From Alphaproteobacteria bacterium US3C007 (GTDB lineage Bacteria; Pseudomonadota; Alphaproteobacteria; Rhodobacterales; Rhodobacteraceae): DNA of 64,000 bases. Each line of letters starts with the position of its first letter. Position 1 is the first letter of the stretch. Under the pieces are notes generated by a model that worked only from the letters and a program-made list of their open reading frames with translations, made no database searches and had not been told where the DNA came from. The stretch is taken from NCBI GenBank assembly GCA_034423775.1, contig CP139918.1, forward strand, positions 3,286,001 through 3,350,000. The letters are read 5' to 3'. Shown piece after piece: positions 57,481 through 64,000 of the stretch. Made by a program: the position numbers and the translations under genes.

Positions 57481-58091
57481 ATACTTGAAATAGTGCGACC
57501 AAGAGTAAATTTAAGTATATGTAAATAAACATTTTTTATATTATAAATAAAACCATATAGGTGATTTAGAAACATCTCTTTGGTCAATGTGGTTCCCTTG
57601 CGCAACGAAAGAAGCTCTAGCATTTGATATTCTTTTCCAGTCAGATGTACGCTTTTTCCATCCACCTCTACGGTTTTTGCATCCAAGTTAAGCGCTATTT
57701 TACCTGTTTCAATGATCGATTGAGAATGCCCTTTCGACCGCCGGATGATCGCATAGATCCGCGCAACCAGCTCTTCACGGTGAAATGGTTTGATCAAATA
57801 ATCATCTGCGCCAGAGCCCAAGCCCCGAATTTTACTATCTGTATTATCATCGCCCGATAATATCAGCGTCGGCGTATCGATCCGCGCCAAGCGCAATTGT
57901 CGCAACACCTCATGCCCGCTCATATCCGGCAATTTCAAATCTAGAAGTATCAGGTCAAAATCATAGAGTTTGGCCAAGTCGATCGCTTCTTCTCCAAGAT
58001 CTGTCGTATACACGTTCAAACTAGCATGAGATAGCAACATCTCGATACTTTTCGATGTTGTCGCATCGTCTTCAACCAATAGAATACGCAT
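57450..58091 (-). pseudogene. ctrA: 5' two-thirds of ctrA fused to element-derived codons
   Basis: From the ATG at 58091 the product begins [20 protein letters not shown] with the phospho-acceptor Asp 51 in [13 protein letters not shown], as in CtrA. The host sequence ends at residue 180 ([10 protein letters not shown]), inside the OmpR-type winged helix before the recognition helix. The element then adds 33 unrelated residues (starting [10 protein letters not shown]) before a stop. The receiver domain is intact and could still take phosphate, but DNA binding must be lost. Upstream lies sciP, a CtrA partner. Confidence 0.9.
57553..57565. repeat. attR core (13 bp)
   Basis: CCATATAGGTGAT, identical to 48509-48521. 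It lies inside the codons for NHLYG of ctrA. Host sequence continues to the right as the 5' two-thirds of ctrA; element sequence lies to the left. Confidence 0.88.
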
Positions 58092-58138
58092 TTCACTCTC
58101 CAACACATACGAGCGTCACTAAGGCTTCACCATAAAGG

Positions 58139-58153
58139 TTAACCACTCGTTAC
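58139..58153 (+). promoter_or_regulatory. CtrA-box-like site upstream of ctrA
   Basis: TTAACCACTCGTTAC fits the alphaproteobacterial CtrA motif TTAA-N7-TTAA with one mismatch. It is 48 bp before the ctrA start, as expected for CtrA autoregulation. Because CtrA is interrupted here the site may be unoccupied. Confidence 0.55.
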
Positions 58154-58174
58154 CATAACGCAATAAACGTAACT

Positions 58175-58456
58175 CTAGCGTGAAATACTGCTACGCGATG
58201 TTATTTTTAAACCAGAGGGACCATTGGCCGCCAGGCACCGTACCCAATCATAAAATTCTTCTTCGCTGATGCTGTAGGTTTCAAGTACCTCTTCTTGGGA
58301 CCGTAATTGATAAAGTACAGCCCGCACCACTGCCAGTTTGCGCGAGGCCACCCACCGCCTTGTGTCGCGAGGCGGTAAATCCGCGACGCTTAAAAGTGAT
58401 CCATCCGCAAGGCGCACCAACCCCGCGCCAGTTTTCATAGCTTTGCTGAACCGCAT
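58175..58456 (-). CDS. sciP: SciP (DUF1153), regulator of CtrA
   Basis: 93 aa. The core GLVRLADGSLLSVADLPP, RDTRRWVASRKLAVVRAVLY and ISEEEFYDWVRCLA is the DUF1153 helix-turn-helix of SciP. In Caulobacter SciP binds CtrA and blocks its transcriptional activation. It is transcribed in the same direction as ctrA and ends 83 bp before the ctrA start. A strong GGGGGG ribosome site precedes the ATG. It is intact although its partner is cut. Confidence 0.88.
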   Translation of the reverse strand: MRFSKAMKTGAGLVRLADGSLLSVADLPPRDTRRWVASRKLAVVRAVLYQLRSQEEVLETYSISEEEFYDWVRCLAANGPSGLKITSRSSISR

Positions 58457-58574
58457 AGCACCCCCCTTTTCCCAAAGAAAAGATTGCGGTCAGGCGGCTT
58501 AATGTCTAATGAACCGTCACGATAAAAATGTTTAAAATGTGATCTTGTTTAGACGTTAACAAAAAGGAACTCTC

Positions 58575-59711
58575 GTGACAGGACCGCACCTCAATTCCTT
58601 AGGGTTTGCAAAACCACCTGCGGAAACACGCGTCGTCGTAGCCATGTCGGGCGGTGTCGACAGTTCCGTTGTAGCCGCACAATTGGCGAGTGAAGGCTAT
58701 GATGTGGTTGGCGTTACTCTGCAACTTTACGATCATGGGGCCGCTTTGGCAAAGAAAGGCGCGTGTTGCGCAGGTATTGATATTCATGACGCGCGCCGCG
58801 TGGCCGAGAATATGGGCTTTCCGCATTACGTGCTGGATTATGAAAATATCTTTCAAGAGGCTGTGATCGATGACTTTGCAGATAGTTATCTGGCCGGGGC
58901 AACGCCAGTGCCCTGCATTCGCTGCAATGAACGGGTGAAATTCAAAGATCTGATGCAAACGGCGCGGGACCTTGAAGCAGATTGCATGGCGACCGGCCAT
59001 TATATTCAGCGCAAACAAGGCCCAAATAAAGCCGAATTGCATCAGGCTGGCGATGCCACGCGCGACCAAAGCTATTTCCTATTCTCCACCACCCAACCTC
59101 AAGTTGACTTTCTGCGGTTTCCGCTTGGACATTTGACTTCGAAAGCACAAACACGCGCCTTGGCCCAAAAATATGGGCTGGATGTGGCCAGCAAACCAGA
59201 CAGTCAGGATATTTGCTTCGTTCCCGATGGAAATTATGCCGCGGTGATTGAGAAGCTGCGCCCCGGCTCCGCCGAACCGGGGGATATAGTGGGGGTGGAT
59301 GGTACAATATTGGGCCAGCATCACGGCGTGATCCATTATACGATTGGGCAACGCAGAGGTCTGGGAATTGGTGGCTTGGCTGACCCTATTTATGTGGTCG
59401 GCTTAGACGTTGAAAAAAAGCAGGTTATTGTGGGTCCAAAGCACTTATTGGCGGTGCGCAAAGTGCCTATTATGGGCATCAATTGGTTAGGAGATATTCC
59501 TTTTCAAGATAGGGCAGAATGGCATCTCTCGGTTAAATTGCGGTCTACGCGAGGGCCGAAAGAGGCGCTTGTAAAACCGCTCAGCGATACGACGGGCGAA
59601 GTCGAACTTTTAAACCCAGAAGAAGGCGTTGCCCCGGGGCAAGCCTGCGTGTTTTATGATACGGACAGCAGCCGTGTCTTGGGCGGTGGCTGGATCACCA
59701 AGCGCGCGTAA
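58575..59711 (+). CDS. mnmA: tRNA-specific 2-thiouridylase MnmA
   Basis: 378 aa. The PP-loop is [17 protein letters not shown] (residues 21-37). The catalytic cysteines are in [10 protein letters not shown] (about 115) and [11 protein letters not shown]. The C-terminal beta-barrel domain includes [10 protein letters not shown]. It thiolates U34 of tRNA Glu, Gln and Lys. The start is GTG after AAGGAAC. It is divergent from sciP across a short AT-rich promoter region. Confidence 0.95.
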   Translation: MTGPHLNSLGFAKPPAETRVVVAMSGGVDSSVVAAQLASEGYDVVGVTLQLYDHGAALAKKGACCAGIDIHDARRVAENMGFPHYVLDYENIFQEAVIDDFADSYLAGATPVPCIRCNERVKFKDLMQTARDLEADCMATGHYIQRKQGPNKAELHQAGDATRDQSYFLFSTTQPQVDFLRFPLGHLTSKAQTRALAQKYGLDVASKPDSQDICFVPDGNYAAVIEKLRPGSAEPGDIVGVDGTILGQHHGVIHYTIGQRRGLGIGGLADPIYVVGLDVEKKQVIVGPKHLLAVRKVPIMGINWLGDIPFQDRAEWHLSVKLRSTRGPKEALVKPLSDTTGEVELLNPEEGVAPGQACVFYDTDSSRVLGGGWITKRA

Positions 59712-59756
59712 ACGCAGATGCTTTTCAATCAAAGGAAAAGCTTTTAGGATCCTGAA

Positions 59757-59930
59757 ATGAAGCAGTTTCTTTTGATCGTTATTCTTTTATCCGCGATGGG
59801 AATCGGGGGATATTTTGCCAAGCCTTATTTGGGCATGAACACCAAACCCAAAAACTGGCAAAATGGGCAGCAAGGCTATGTTCCTGCACGCCTTAAGAAC
59901 ACGTTAAACGGGCTCGGCAAAGGGTTTTAG
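59757..59930 (+). CDS. Small membrane-anchored hypothetical protein
   Basis: 57 aa: one N-terminal hydrophobic helix (MKQFLLIVILLSAMGIGGYF) and a polar tail with Trp, Asn and Gln (KNWQNGQQGYVPARLKNT). It has a well-placed AGGAT ribosome site. It follows mnmA by 45 bp on the same strand. A short gap to the convergent KAS gene follows. It is below the usual gene-finder length limit and has no recognised family. Confidence 0.6.
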   Translation: MKQFLLIVILLSAMGIGGYFAKPYLGMNTKPKNWQNGQQGYVPARLKNTLNGLGKGF

Positions 59931-59987
59931 CCTGTCAAAGTAAATCGCTGGCATAAGCCTGCCGAAGCATCACGCTTCTATATTGGG

Positions 59988-61196
59988 CTAAAACTTTCGC
60001 AAAGCAATAACAGCATTTAGACCACCAAATGCAAAGGCATTGCTGAGCGCCACGCTCACAGACGCCTCCCGCGCAATGTTGGGCACAACGTCCAGCGCGC
60101 ATTCCGGATCTGCCTCTTCATAACCGATTGTCGGGGCGACAACGCTATCGCGCAATGCCATAATACAGGCCAAAAGTTCCACCGCCCCCGTGCCGCCGAT
60201 CACATGACCATGCATGGATTTCGTAGAACTGATCATCAAATCATCCGCATGGCGCCCAAACACCGTTGCCACGGCTGCGCATTCGGTTTTGTCATTCGCA
60301 GCTGTGCCCGTGCCATGCGCATTGATATAGCCGACATCTTCTGGATTAAGACCTGCATTTTTTAGCGCACCCGCGATTGCACGTTCAGCCCCCTGTTTAG
60401 ATGGCATCACAATATCAGCGGCATCCGAGGACATCGCGTAGCCAACAACTTCAGCCAGAATTTCGGCCTTGCGGGCCTTTGCATGTTCCAATTCTTCGAA
60501 CACAAATATTGCAGCGCCCTCGCCCTGCACCATGCCATTGCGATTGGCCGAAAAAGGGCGGCAGGCATCCCGGCTCATCACCCGCAAACCTTCCCAGGCT
60601 TTAACACCCCCAAAACAGAGCATGGATTCAGATCCCCCCGTTACCATTGCGGGCGACATGCCCGAGCGGACCAATTGAAAAGCTTGCGCCATGGCGTGAT
60701 TGGAACTGGCACAAGCGGTTGACACCGTAAAGCTGGGCCCCTTCAAATTATATTCCATCGAAATATGGCTCGCCGCTGCATTATTCATCAGCTTGGGCAC
60801 AACAAACGGATGTACGCGGTTTTTACCTTCTTCATATACGGCGCGATAATTGTCATCCCAGGTGCTCACTCCGCCGCCAGCAGTGCCCAAAACCACACCC
60901 GATGTCGCGGCAAGTTCTCCAGTAAAAACCAAGCCAGATTGCTCTAACGCCTCTTTCGCGGCCAATAAACTAAATTGCGTAAACCGATCATATAGAACCA
61001 ATTGCTGGCGATTGAACACCCCTTCAGGGGTAAAGTTGCGTACCTGCCCTCCGATCTGAATTGACAACCGCTCTACGTCGCGAAACGTGACCGGAGCGAT
61101 GCCGCAGCGCCCCTCACGCATCGCCTCGAAAGTTTCGTTGACAGTATGCCCAAGCGCGTTGATTGTGCCCGCGCCTGTAATCACAACCCTTTTCAC
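59988..61196 (-). CDS. Beta-ketoacyl-ACP synthase (FabF-type)
   Basis: 402 aa, KAS II fold. It has the catalytic Cys in VSTACASSNHAMAQ (about residue 163), His in NAHGTGTAANDKTE (about 295), and the second His in MHGHVIGGTGAVELL (about 335). It condenses acyl-ACP with malonyl-ACP. It starts with GTG overlapping the ACP stop (GTGA), so it is coupled to that ACP. Together with lpxD upstream it probably makes a special acyl chain for lipid A rather than bulk fatty acids. Confidence 0.9.
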   Translation of the reverse strand: MKRVVITGAGTINALGHTVNETFEAMREGRCGIAPVTFRDVERLSIQIGGQVRNFTPEGVFNRQQLVLYDRFTQFSLLAAKEALEQSGLVFTGELAATSGVVLGTAGGGVSTWDDNYRAVYEEGKNRVHPFVVPKLMNNAAASHISMEYNLKGPSFTVSTACASSNHAMAQAFQLVRSGMSPAMVTGGSESMLCFGGVKAWEGLRVMSRDACRPFSANRNGMVQGEGAAIFVFEELEHAKARKAEILAEVVGYAMSSDAADIVMPSKQGAERAIAGALKNAGLNPEDVGYINAHGTGTAANDKTECAAVATVFGRHADDLMISSTKSMHGHVIGGTGAVELLACIMALRDSVVAPTIGYEEADPECALDVVPNIAREASVSVALSNAFAFGGLNAVIALRKF

Positions 61197-61450
61197 AGCT
61201 TTTTTGCCATCAATTCTTGAATTCCAGCAATGATTGTTGCCACGGATGAGATGTCAAAATCACTATTTTGCGGATCATTCGCGTTGAAGGGTATTTGAAT
61301 GTCAAAGGTTTCTTCTATTGCAAAAATACTTTCGACCAGCCCCAGACTATCGATCCCCAAACTGTCTAAACTGCTGTCTAAGGAAACGTCCTCGACTTCA
61401 AGAACCGCAAGTTCAGCTATGATTTCAATAACTTTTTTTTCCACATTCAT
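61193..61450 (-). CDS. Acyl carrier protein (dedicated)
   Basis: 85 aa. The phosphopantetheine serine is in LGIDSLGLVESIFAIEETFD (Ser 35). The sequence differs from the house-keeping ACP and has the FAIEE/IQIPF pattern seen in AcpXL-like carriers that feed long hydroxy-acyl chains to lipid A. It is 12 bp after the lpxD stop and overlaps the next KAS gene. The acidic helix II is conserved. Confidence 0.88.
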   Translation of the reverse strand: MNVEKKVIEIIAELAVLEVEDVSLDSSLDSLGIDSLGLVESIFAIEETFDIQIPFNANDPQNSDFDISSVATIIAGIQELMAKKL

Positions 61451-61462
61451 GACTTCAACCTT

Positions 61463-62584
61463 CTAATTCTTATCCTTAAAAGATTCATCTTTTTGATTTA
61501 AAAACCGGGCTTTGAACTCTGCAAAATCGCGCATCAAGCGCGGCAAGCGGCGCAAAGCCTTATAGGCCTCAAGGTGGCTGTCCATCTTCATAGCTGGATA
61601 GCCCAGCATAACGCGCCCCGCAGGAACATTAGAAAGCACTTTCGTTGCGCCGCCTGTGATCACGTGATCACCAATAAATAAATTATCGCTCACCCCCGTT
61701 TGCCCGCCCAGCACAACATGTTTGCCAATTCGGGTTGATCCCGCGATCGCCACCTGCGCGCAAATCAAACTGTGTTGATCAATCGTCACATTATGACCGA
61801 TTTGAACAAGATTGTCGCATTTCACACCATCACCGAGAACAGTATCGCGGATTGTACCGCAATCAATGCATGTATTGGCCCCCAGTTCGACATCATCGCC
61901 AATGGTAACGCTGCCCAAAGAATGCACCCGCGCCCAGCTCTGCTGCTGAACCGAGGCGGTTTGATCGCCCAAGGTTGCACGGGCAGCCTCAACGCCTGAA
62001 ATCTCTTGAGTCACGAACGAAAAGCCATCCGCCCCAATAACAACCCCTGGCTGCGCGATAAAGCGATCCCCAATCCTCACACGCGCGCCAATTTTAACAC
62101 CCTCTCGCAGGCGCGCATGATCACCCAAAACGCTAGAAGCGCCGATATGACAATAAGGGCCTATCAAAGAGTCATCGCCTATTTCAGCGTTTGGACCGAT
62201 ATAACAGAAAGGACCGATGCAAAGGTTTCGCCCAAGCTTTGCGCTCGGATCAATCACTGCAGATGGGTGAATGCCCAGCGGTACAGATTGTCCAGGATCA
62301 AGCATCTCGGATAGACCCGACAACGCAAATTTCGGGCGCGGCGCCAAAAGCGCTGCGCGTAATCCAAGCGCTTGCCAATCCGCCCCTTCACGCAGCATCG
62401 CCATTTCAGCCGCACCTTCGCTAAGTTGGGCTTCATAGGCGGACGACATGGCCAGAGCCAGTTGGCCTTGCTTGGCGCTACTGGGTTCTGAGACGCTCTG
62501 CACGCGCAAGTTCGGGTCCCCCTTCAGCGTAAGGCCGAGAGACGCCGCAATATCTTTAAGTGTATACGCGATTTTTTTTTCCAT
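61463..62584 (-). CDS. lpxD: UDP-3-O-acylglucosamine N-acyltransferase LpxD
   Basis: 373 aa. The N-terminal uridine-binding domain covers residues 1-110. It is followed by a left-handed beta-helix of hexapeptide repeats ([20 protein letters not shown] and similar, about 120-300) and a C-terminal helix. LpxD adds a 3-hydroxyacyl chain from ACP to lipid A precursors. The His near [10 protein letters not shown] is in the catalytic position. Downstream are the dedicated ACP and KAS; upstream, 12 bp away, is an L,D-transpeptidase gene. Confidence 0.92.
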   Translation of the reverse strand: MEKKIAYTLKDIAASLGLTLKGDPNLRVQSVSEPSSAKQGQLALAMSSAYEAQLSEGAAEMAMLREGADWQALGLRAALLAPRPKFALSGLSEMLDPGQSVPLGIHPSAVIDPSAKLGRNLCIGPFCYIGPNAEIGDDSLIGPYCHIGASSVLGDHARLREGVKIGARVRIGDRFIAQPGVVIGADGFSFVTQEISGVEAARATLGDQTASVQQQSWARVHSLGSVTIGDDVELGANTCIDCGTIRDTVLGDGVKCDNLVQIGHNVTIDQHSLICAQVAIAGSTRIGKHVVLGGQTGVSDNLFIGDHVITGGATKVLSNVPAGRVMLGYPAMKMDSHLEAYKALRRLPRLMRDFAEFKARFLNQKDESFKDKN

Positions 62585-62595
62585 TTCAGACTGGT

Positions 62596-64000
62596 TTAGC
62601 CTTGCGTGGCCTCTAACGCCAGCCCTGCCATCCGTAAGGCCTCAAAAATACGCGCGTCACGGCCGTAAATATCGCGTCTGAACCCAATCCGTCCATCATA
62701 TTCTGTAACAGCGGTGCGATAGATAATGTGAACAGGAACTGGGTTTTTAAGGATAATGCTGGCCTCTTTGCCCGCATCTAAAAGCCGGTAAAAATCGCCA
62801 ACGGGATCGTAGCTTTGGTCTGACAATAGCTCAAACGCAAAATCAAAAGGCTGATGCAGGCGAATACAACCATGGCTGAAAGCCCGCGTTTCTTTCGCGA
62901 ATAAGGCTTTAGAGGGAGTGTCATGCAAATAAATATTATGCGGGTTGGGCAGCATAAACTTTACCAACCCAAGCGCATTTGTTTGCGATGGCAGCTGCTT
63001 TAAATCAAAGGGGAAGCTGTCTTGATCATAGGCCAAAAAATTAACAAAGTCTCGATCAACAACCTGCCCGTCTGGATCATAAAGCGTAAGATAGCTATGC
63101 GCGCTTGGATCTTCCTGCAGCTCAGGCAAATATTCATTTAGCGTTATCGATTTTGGAACATTCCAAGTTGGATTTATAACCATATATTCCATTACATCTG
63201 AAAACTCTGGACTGCGCTGATCATCAATATCCGCGCCCACCACCGAGCGAGTTTGGAATCTTACCGCGCCGTTTTCTATCAACTTGACCGTGTAATCGGT
63301 TAAATTCACCACAATTTGGCGATTTTGTTTCGGATGATTAATCCAACGTTCCCGTTCCATGGCGACTTCTATAGATTGCAAGCGCTGCGATAGTGGAACG
63401 TTCAACTCAGCAATCGTATTGCTGCCGGCGATGCCGTCAGGCGATAACCCATGATCTTTTTGGAAGCGTTGAAGCGCCAACCGCAAATCACCATCAAACC
63501 GAGCAGAAGCCGTTTGCTTCAAGTAGCCCTGTGATATCAATCGGTTGCGAAGTTGAACAACTTGATCTCCCTCGGCACCTTTGGACAGCCGTTCATCTAA
63601 CAAAACCGGCCCCCATGGTGCATCCAGACGCGCCTTAAGCAGTTTTTGCCGCGCCTTCATCAGGTTCTTATAGGCGTCGCTTTGCGGTGGTAAGCTGTTT
63701 AAAACGGCTTTTGCCGGTTCTGACACAACCCGTTGCAAAAGCTCGCCTTGATTAATGCGCGGCAACTTTCGGAAGATCAATTCGTCCACTTTGCTGGGCT
63801 TTAAAAGACCGGCATGAACGTCTTTTGCGTATCGTAAAAAAGCCATTGTAAGCTGGCCTTCTAAGATACCCAATTGCCTTCCATCTTGGCTGCGCTTTTT
63901 AAAAAGCCCTAAATCAGCCCTATAGCGCCTCATAGGCAACGCGTGCAAATCAGCCTGTTCCAGCGCTGTGAATAAAGCCGTGCGTCGCTCAGTAGCGGCG
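62596..64000 (-). CDS. L,D-transpeptidase, YcbB/LdtD type (5' end outside window)
   Basis: At least 468 aa; the frame stays open to the window edge ([20 protein letters not shown]). It contains a peptidoglycan-binding domain ([40 protein letters not shown]) and a C-terminal YkuD domain with the catalytic [14 protein letters not shown]. The enzyme makes 3-3 crosslinks or attaches proteins to the wall. The missing N-terminus should hold the signal anchor. It is the first known gene of the lipid A/envelope operon. Confidence 0.93.
   Translation of the reverse strand, partial: AATERRTALFTALEQADLHALPMRRYRADLGLFKKRSQDGRQLGILEGQLTMAFLRYAKDVHAGLLKPSKVDELIFRKLPRINQGELLQRVVSEPAKAVLNSLPPQSDAYKNLMKARQKLLKARLDAPWGPVLLDERLSKGAEGDQVVQLRNRLISQGYLKQTASARFDGDLRLALQRFQKDHGLSPDGIAGSNTIAELNVPLSQRLQSIEVAMERERWINHPKQNRQIVVNLTDYTVKLIENGAVRFQTRSVVGADIDDQRSPEFSDVMEYMVINPTWNVPKSITLNEYLPELQEDPSAHSYLTLYDPDGQVVDRDFVNFLAYDQDSFPFDLKQLPSQTNALGLVKFMLPNPHNIYLHDTPSKALFAKETRAFSHGCIRLHQPFDFAFELLSDQSYDPVGDFYRLLDAGKEASIILKNPVPVHIIYRTAVTEYDGRIGFRRDIYGRDARIFEALRMAGLALEATQG

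Larger units (their letters stand above)
48522..57565. mobile_element. Integrative element (phage-satellite-like) inserted in ctrA
   Basis: 9,044 bp bounded by a 13-bp direct repeat, counting one repeat copy. Gene order from the right: integrase, hypothetical, small candidate DNA-binding protein, primase-polymerase/helicase (all minus), then a plus-strand cargo cluster (HIRAN protein, small membrane and secreted proteins), then MerR-like, hypothetical, capsid and a hypothetical gene (minus). There is no terminase, portal, tail, holin or lysis gene. The only structural gene is the capsid. Integrase, replication and capsid genes without other virion genes match capsid-carrying satellites such as cf-PICI or tycheposon-type elements (inference from gene content). 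Confidence 0.88.

Noticed and set aside
48522..57565. Reading the island as a complete or nearly complete prophage
   Set aside because: Only one virion gene (capsid) is present; no terminase, portal, tail or lysis genes could be seen in 9 kb.

Overview
The window looks like a marine Rhodobacterales (Roseobacter-group) alphaproteobacterium. The signs are a ctrA/sciP pair beside ligA-recG and mnmA, a BciA-type 8-vinyl reductase (bacteriochlorophyll synthesis), TspO, TRAP and peptide ABC importers, a DmdA-like gene, and a moderate GC content. No tRNA, rRNA or CRISPR array was recognised.

Layout. 0-4.2 kb: TspO, an EamA-type exporter, two small proteins and a LysR regulator. 4.2-8.7 kb (minus): a four-gene catabolic operon (alpha-hydroxy-acid oxidase, ThDP enzyme, transthyretin-like hydrolase, DmdA/GcvT-like methyltransferase). 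8.9-11.2 kb: a remodelled locus where an IS3-family element joins the 3' end of a two-partner-secretion porin gene to the 5' end of a nucleoside deoxyribosyltransferase gene, so the sequence between them has been lost. 11.4-15.6 kb: bciA, a hypothetical gene and a chemoreceptor. 16.1-21.5 kb: a complete Dpp/Opp-type ABC importer. 21.8-27.7 kb: an Lrp regulator divergent from arginase, ornithine cyclodeaminase and PutA, a complete arginine-to-glutamate route. 28.7-34.6 kb (minus): a BMP-type nucleoside/nucleobase ABC importer with a cytosine-deaminase-like amidohydrolase. 34.9-43.6 kb: an RpiR regulator divergent from a seven-gene operon (N-formylglutamate-amidohydrolase-like enzyme, TRAP transporter, glutamine-synthetase-like ligase, aldehyde dehydrogenase, Fe-alcohol dehydrogenase) that fits gamma-glutamylated amino-alcohol catabolism. 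44.0-48.3 kb: recG and ligA. 57.4-64 kb: sciP, mnmA and a lipid A/envelope cluster (KAS, ACP, lpxD, L,D-transpeptidase running off the window).

The main discovery is a 9,044-bp integrative element (48,522-57,565) inserted inside ctrA, the master response regulator. A 13-bp direct repeat marks both junctions. Joining the host sequence across one copy restores a 717-nt, 238-aa CtrA frame. In this cell CtrA is cut after residue 180, inside its DNA-binding domain, and lacks the recognition helix. The element has a tyrosine integrase, a small candidate DNA-binding protein, a primase-polymerase/helicase fusion, a MerR-like gene, one HK97-type capsid gene fused to a prohead-protease-like segment, and opposite-strand cargo (a HIRAN-domain protein and small secreted or membrane proteins). 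No terminase, portal or tail gene was found, so it resembles a capsid-carrying phage satellite more than a prophage. Its ends carry unusual DNA: three CGCGCG-centred dyads about 54 bp apart, TGTGCAA repeats near both junctions, and iteron-like G-rich repeats after the primase gene.
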